Shown: one piece after another, positions 22,501-25,180 of the stretch
Numbering within the stretch: the stretch's first letter is position 1
How the letters are laid out: each line of letters opens with the position of its first letter
From: Thermoplasmatota archaeon
GTDB taxonomy: Archaea > Thermoplasmatota > Penumbrarchaeia > Penumbrarchaeales > Penumbrarchaeaceae
Assembly: GCA_016929175.1 (NCBI GenBank)
Contig: JAFGJI010000134.1
Location: 1-25,180 of the forward strand
Length of the DNA stretch: 25,180 nucleotides
Direction: 5' to 3'
Notes under the pieces: generated by a model
Databases searched by the model: none
The model's input: only the letters and a program-made list of their open reading frames with translations
Told to the model about the DNA's origin: nothing
Translations under genes and position numbers: made by a program

Positions 22501-23434
22501 TGACCGAGTTTGCCAGATGGACACCGTAGCTCATGCAGTTCTTTATAGTGGAATTGCCGATTATGGAGTCTGTGGTCCGATAGAGGTAGACCCCCACACG
22601 ATTTCCATCCATCGTCTCGTTATTTATGAAGAGAAGGTTGGAATCCCGAAGGTAAAGCCCATTTCCGTTGCCCGAGATCCCGTTATCCATGTAAGTATTG
22701 TTCATCACCCTGGTCTCATCCGACTGTGCGATGAAAATCCCATTCCCAAAATGCGAGTCCAGCAGATTTTCATCTATTAGCGTCTCCGGAGAGGATATGA
22801 TATAGACACCCTCGCGGTTGCCGGTGAAGTTGTTCCACCTTATCACCGAACCTCCACAATACTGGAGGTATACACCGTATTGGTTACCGCTGAAATTACA
22901 CCCGACGACGATGCACGGTGCCTCCAAAGCCAATATTCCGGAATATGCGTTCGAGGTGAAGTTCGAACCGGTTACGTGAAGGGAGGTGTCAAGGGCATAG
23001 ATGCCGTTCCTTGTTGCGGTGAAGTTGCACCCCGCCACGGAGATCATGGAGTTGTTGGTGGACCTCAACCCGGATATGGTGTTGTCGCTGGCAAGGGATG
23101 TGTTGTAGAACGTGCAGTTCAGGAACAGGACGTGCATGGTGGTGTTCGATATGCTGAAAGCGTAGCCTGTCCCGTTCGCATCAAAGAACAGGTCCTCTAC
23201 AACTATAGGGTCCCCCTGGCTCCCGGTCCCGGACCATCCGTGAAGGGTCGCATTCTCGTATAGCGAGACGTCCCCCTCGATCGATGTCGGAGGGAAACCG
23301 GTAAGAGAAGAACCGCTTACGATCCGGTCCATCCGCGAAGCGTCCACCTCTCCTGGCCCTCCGCCCAAGACGGTCGGACCCGTAGAGCAAAGTATCAGAA
23401 GGACCAACAGAGACCACACATGTCGAACCAACAT
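19562..23434 (-). CDS. Membrane-anchored beta-helix/FN3/Ig-like surface protein
   Basis: The product has 1290 residues. A signal peptide (1-25) is clear, and GAGG lies 9 nt before the ATG. The order is: Asn-rich parallel beta-helix (about 60-590) with the NosD-type ending RGNYWKDLTGPDSNSDGIVD; fibronectin type III domain (about 628-720, INWSPPEDDGGERILGYRIY); three Ig-like repeats (about 725-1000) each with an (A/D)xAGN motif; an SbsA-like Ig domain (about 1000-1090); two carboxypeptidase-regulatory-like domains (about 1090-1240, VKGRVLDTSNFPV and IIGRVLDEDGKTL); one transmembrane helix (about 1253-1275); and a short basic then Glu-rich cytoplasmic end. It is probably a cell-envelope adhesin or ligand binder. 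It differs from the protein at 2478-6158 by having FN3 and carboxypeptidase-like domains and almost no cytoplasmic tail. Confidence 0.9.
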   Translation of the reverse strand: MLVRHVWSLLVLLILCSTGPTVLGGGPGEVDASRMDRIVSGSSLTGFPPTSIEGDVSLYENATLHGWSGTGSQGDPIVVEDLFFDANGTGYAFSISNTTMHVLFLNCTFYNTSLASDNTISGLRSTNNSMISVAGCNFTATRNGIYALDTSLHVTGSNFTSNAYSGILALEAPCIVVGCNFSGNQYGVYLQYCGGSVIRWNNFTGNREGVYIISSPETLIDENLLDSHFGNGIFIAQSDETRVMNNTYMDNGISGNGNGLYLRDSNLLFINNETMDGNRVGVYLYRTTDSIIGNSTIKNCMSYGVHLANSVTRYNITRNHLLNCQSGVYIYGSSTSNYNTIYDNTIENCTQNGVQINGVHQQNNVVRNTINNCSTGIRSYNSRTNYINNNRIDGSPESGIYLYFTISSVLRGNCITDSTLNGISLIRSDGNTLSSNSMESNNAAGLYIENSNTNTLVNNDIKDSQSGVEISFSDGSILEGNRISDCGYGITCRGADRGSMDGNVLLDSVLYGLTLSESNENFVSDNTIMKSKFHGLNLISSSNNVLFNNALAYNNNAGDVYNSSRPQAQDNMDTNTYYRNERGNYWKDLTGPDSNSDGIVDSPYRIGGLMNSDPYPLTSTEFNLVPSSPVNLSSRSFQGSAYINWSPPEDDGGERILGYRIYRKNSTGKFLMAAVKDAEANHHWDISLVNGETYTYYVTAFNIVGEGPISEKVTATPDDSIPVIEILSPSEGSFLNEKDVVVTWKASDGADNIIEFKVKLDDGPWTSTGMSKEMTVSVVDNGSHTIHVHARDEAGNSNMVSVNFTMDREIPQLTIVDPMEGSWTNDTSIFISWVMDDLFSGINHVEARWDDVYWIDKGLSGNMTIMYLDEGPHTIHIRVFDNAGNSVMKVVNTSIDTTDPEVWIEYPETGHLTNEPSFWFRWVGMDRQSDTRTFSVKVDNGSWSDIGVIYNTTVDLGAEGAHIVYLMIIDNAGNRAVTSLEVFLDSIEPDILEYGPTGENCDPGNVQIYAALSEFLDPNNMVFTLNDAPGMVTWTTDRRAVLTPIDDLRFGTLYKVFISGTDSAGNILEPFTWFFSTDDRGYVKGRVLDTSNFPVKTATVSLSGMNQTGVDGAGNFMLTISSGTWTVMIQAPGYVPFIKEIEVRPGETYDLGPVRLDESVDVGKIIGRVLDEDGKTLLGVIVTVDNGDTLTTPENGQFQLTVEVGIHTVSFSRDGYERVVREVNVTKDSIVDLGDIELSSTTPSTGPDGGGIELWQLQLAIFLVILIIGIVFIFFILRGSGGRAGKEEEE

Positions 23435-23470
23435 TCCCGCTCGCCTCTTTGGCTTCTACTAGCGGGTTCG

Positions 23471-23482
23471 TAATTAAAATTT
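23471..23482 (-). promoter_or_regulatory. TATA box for surface protein/zinc-ribbon/HAD operon
   Basis: The minus strand reads AATTTTAATTAC here. Transcription would begin near 23450, giving a leader of about 17 nt with GAGGCGAGC before ATG 23434. Confidence 0.45.
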
Positions 23483-23544
23483 CTGGTTCGGAGGGGAGGA
23501 TATCCGGGAAATATCTCTCGTTCCAGGCGCGGGGAGCGGCGATG

Positions 23545-23559
23545 GCGGCATCATGCCGC
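23545..23559 (-). terminator. Hairpin centred on the DUF1846 stop codon
   Basis: GCGGCA and TGCCGC pair perfectly around TGA, which is the stop codon of the DUF1846 gene. No T-run follows directly, so it may protect the mRNA 3' end or be chance; terminator function is uncertain. Confidence 0.3.
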
Positions 23560-25068
23560 GTAAAGCCTTTTCGAGGCGAAGTACGGATCGCAGGTCAGGT
23601 TCACCCCGAGCTGCCTCAATCCTTTCTCGTCCCCGGGGCTCGGGATATGCGTCAGATGGACCTCGCATCCATCAAGTCGTTTGAGCTCCTCCATCGCCAG
23701 GCGCGCGGTCGGGTTCGTTGTCGCACTGATGCTCAGTGCGATGAGCGTTTCCTCCAGGTCGAGACTGATGGCGGGCTTCCCGAGAATATCCTTCTTCAGG
23801 CTGGCGACCGAGGCTATGGTATTCGGGCTCAGAAGGTCGATGCGCTTGGGGATCTCCGCGAGATGCTTGATGGCGTTGAGGACCAGACTCGAAGAGGCAT
23901 GCATCAAAGACGAGTTCTTGCCCACCACCATGCTCCCGTCGGCAAGCTGCATTGCCGCTCCGCAGTAGATACCGCGGTTCCCCTCGTCCCTCCTGCTTTC
24001 CGCCGCCTCGGCGGCCTTGCGCGCGGGCGTCACAACCACCCTGTCCTCGGGTCTAAGCTCGAACTCCTCCAGAAGAACGTTCATCCTGTTGACCGAATCC
24101 TGTTCAGCCAGACCGAGTACGACCTCCGTAGCGTATCGGAAGTATCGCCTCAGCAGCTCCTGTTTCGAGGCCTCAGCGGCCGCTTTCTCGTCGATGATGG
24201 CGAATCCGGCGCGGTTGACGCCCATGTCCGTGGGAGACCTGTATCCCATCTGATCACCGGAGATGCGGGCGAGGATCCGGCGCAGAAGCGGGAACACCTC
24301 GATATCGCGGTTGTAGTTCACAGCCTTCTCGTTGTATGCCTCGAGATGGAACGGGTCGATCATGTTCACGTCCTTGAGATCGGCCGTGGCCGCCTCGTAT
24401 GCGACGTTCACCGGGTGGCGGAGGGGGAGGTTCCATATGGGGAAGGTCTCGAACTTCGCATAACCCGCATTGATACCCTGCTTATGATCGTGGTACACCT
24501 GGGAGAGGCATGTCGCCATCTTGCCGCTGTTGGGACCCGGGGCCGTCACCACGACCAGCGGATGTGATGTTTCAATGTATGTATTGGCCCCGTAACCCTC
24601 GTCGCTGACTATACGCTGCACGTCAGTGGGGTAGCCAGGGATGGGGCAGTGGGTGTAGACCTTGACGTTCTGGTTCTCCAGCTTGCGTTTGAAGGTGACG
24701 GCGCCCGGCTGCCCGTTGAACCTGGTTATCACCACGGCCGCCACATCCAGACCGTGCTCGCGCAGGTCGTCTATGAGCTTGAAAGCGTCCGAGTCATAGG
24801 TGATCCCGAAGTCGGCGCGGACCTTTCTCCGCTCGATGTCGCCTGCGTATATGCAAAGGATGATGTCGGCCTTGTCCTGGAGCTGACACAGAAGACGCAG
24901 TTTTACGTTGGGATCGAACCCGGGGAGGACGCGGGATGCATGATAGTCGTAGAGCAGCTTGCCTCCGAATTCCAGGTAGAGCTTGTTGTCGAAACGTCTT
25001 GCGCGCTCCAGAATGGCCTCCGACTGTTCCTTCAGGTACCTCTCGTTGTCGAACGCGATCCCGGTCAA
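23551..25068 (-). CDS. DUF1846 family protein
   Basis: The product has 505 residues, the normal family length. The start is TTG 25068, giving MTGIAFDNERYL as in known members, with AGGAGG 9 nt upstream; the frame is open to 25167 but that extension is not family-like. Recognisable segments are LYLEFGGKLLYDYHASRVLPGF cut here to its core EFGGKLLYDYHA (33-44), YAGDIER (74-80), DFGITYDSD (86-93), VVVTAPGPNSGKMATCLSQ (172-190, a P-loop-like GxxxxGK site), SKFETFPIWN-like KFETFPIWN and DMGVNRAGF. The family is widespread in bacteria and some archaea; its function is not firmly established, although the P-loop-like site suggests nucleotide binding. Codon use is distinctly GC-richer than in the left half of the window. 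The gene looks complete and ordinary. Confidence 0.92.
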   Translation of the reverse strand: MTGIAFDNERYLKEQSEAILERARRFDNKLYLEFGGKLLYDYHASRVLPGFDPNVKLRLLCQLQDKADIILCIYAGDIERRKVRADFGITYDSDAFKLIDDLREHGLDVAAVVITRFNGQPGAVTFKRKLENQNVKVYTHCPIPGYPTDVQRIVSDEGYGANTYIETSHPLVVVTAPGPNSGKMATCLSQVYHDHKQGINAGYAKFETFPIWNLPLRHPVNVAYEAATADLKDVNMIDPFHLEAYNEKAVNYNRDIEVFPLLRRILARISGDQMGYRSPTDMGVNRAGFAIIDEKAAAEASKQELLRRYFRYATEVVLGLAEQDSVNRMNVLLEEFELRPEDRVVVTPARKAAEAAESRRDEGNRGIYCGAAMQLADGSMVVGKNSSLMHASSSLVLNAIKHLAEIPKRIDLLSPNTIASVASLKKDILGKPAISLDLEETLIALSISATTNPTARLAMEELKRLDGCEVHLTHIPSPGDEKGLRQLGVNLTCDPYFASKRLYAA

Positions 25069-25077
25069 ACAAAACAC

Positions 25078-25083
25078 CCTCCT
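25078..25083 (-). promoter_or_regulatory. Ribosome binding site AGGAGG for the TTG start of DUF1846
   Basis: AGGAGG on the minus strand lies 9 nt before TTG 25068. It abuts the in-frame GTG at 25077, which is therefore too close to be the start. Confidence 0.6.
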
Positions 25084-25161
25084 GAGAACCTCCGAACCAT
25101 GATGGGGCGCACCAATAGCCCCTGGAACGGTCCATCCTTGACCCCAAGGAACGCCGACAGG

Positions 25162-25176
25162 GAACATATAATGTTC
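25162..25176. promoter_or_regulatory. Palindrome GAACAT-ATA-ATGTTC upstream of DUF1846
   Basis: Perfect 6-bp arms around a 3-nt centre, about 95 nt before the DUF1846 start. The minus strand also reads CATTATATG, a TATA-like box, so a repressor bound here would block the promoter. It is near the window edge, so its upstream context is not visible. Confidence 0.35.
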
Positions 25177-25180
25177 GGAT

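Noticed and set aside
23449..24567. A 372-residue open frame on the plus strand opposite DUF1846
   Set aside because: It lies antisense to a well-recognised gene in GC-rich DNA, where long shadow frames are expected, and shows no domain-like sequence.

Overview
The window looks like a chromosomal segment of a euryarchaeon-type archaeon, most likely of the Thermoplasmatota; the phylum is an inference from gene style and was not tested. The evidence is archaeal TATA promoters (often with a purine/A-rich BRE-like stretch) about 25 nt before the expected transcript starts, strong GGAGG/GGTGA ribosome binding sites, a tRNA-Lys with no encoded CCA, and three very large NosD-like surface proteins with PKD, Ig-like and calcium-loop domains.

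Layout. From 1 to 2208 lies the 3' part of a secreted beta-helix/PKD protein. From 2478 to 7645 a two-gene operon encodes a membrane-anchored beta-helix/PKD/Ig-like/calcium-loop protein and, overlapping it by 3-4 nt, a cytosolic coiled-coil TIR protein. Convergent with it (9689 to 7662) is a three-part protein: a RelA/SpoT nucleotide pyrophosphokinase domain with its key residues intact, a TPR-like helical middle, and a C-terminal SLOG (LSDAT-type) ligand-binding domain. A Nudix hydrolase gene precedes it in the same operon, and a single-domain HD alarmone hydrolase (MESH1/SpoT-type, all metal and catalytic residues present) is divergent at 10335 to 10862. Next is a tight leftward operon (14467 to 10938) of a winged-helix/TPR regulator and two caspase-fold proteins with incomplete active sites. 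A 533-nt gap and a 42-residue ORF with its own promoter-like and terminator-like sequences lead to an AlbA_2 (Schlafen-type)/HATPase-like/wHTH regulator.

At 16731 to 16804 is tRNA-Lys(CUU), whose 3' end faces the accessory region. To its right the sequence is visibly more GC-rich and more housekeeping-like: a degenerate nucleotidyltransferase-like protein, a 302-residue protein made of six 47-residue helical repeats, an operon of a third beta-helix surface protein, a small zinc-ribbon protein and a HAD hydrolase, and a DUF1846 protein.

How it may work together (inference). The stretch 2.4 to 14.5 kb reads like a stress or defence island. TIR domains of this type make cyclic or linear ADP-ribose signals from NAD+, and SLOG domains bind such ligands in Thoeris-type systems. 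Here the SLOG domain is fused to an alarmone/pyrophosphate-transferring synthetase instead of a Sir2 NADase. The HD hydrolase and the Nudix enzyme are candidate off-switches, and the caspase-like operon is a candidate second effector arm. The receptor-like protein overlapping the TIR gene resembles a Toll-like receptor split into two chains. None of these functional links is shown by the sequence alone.
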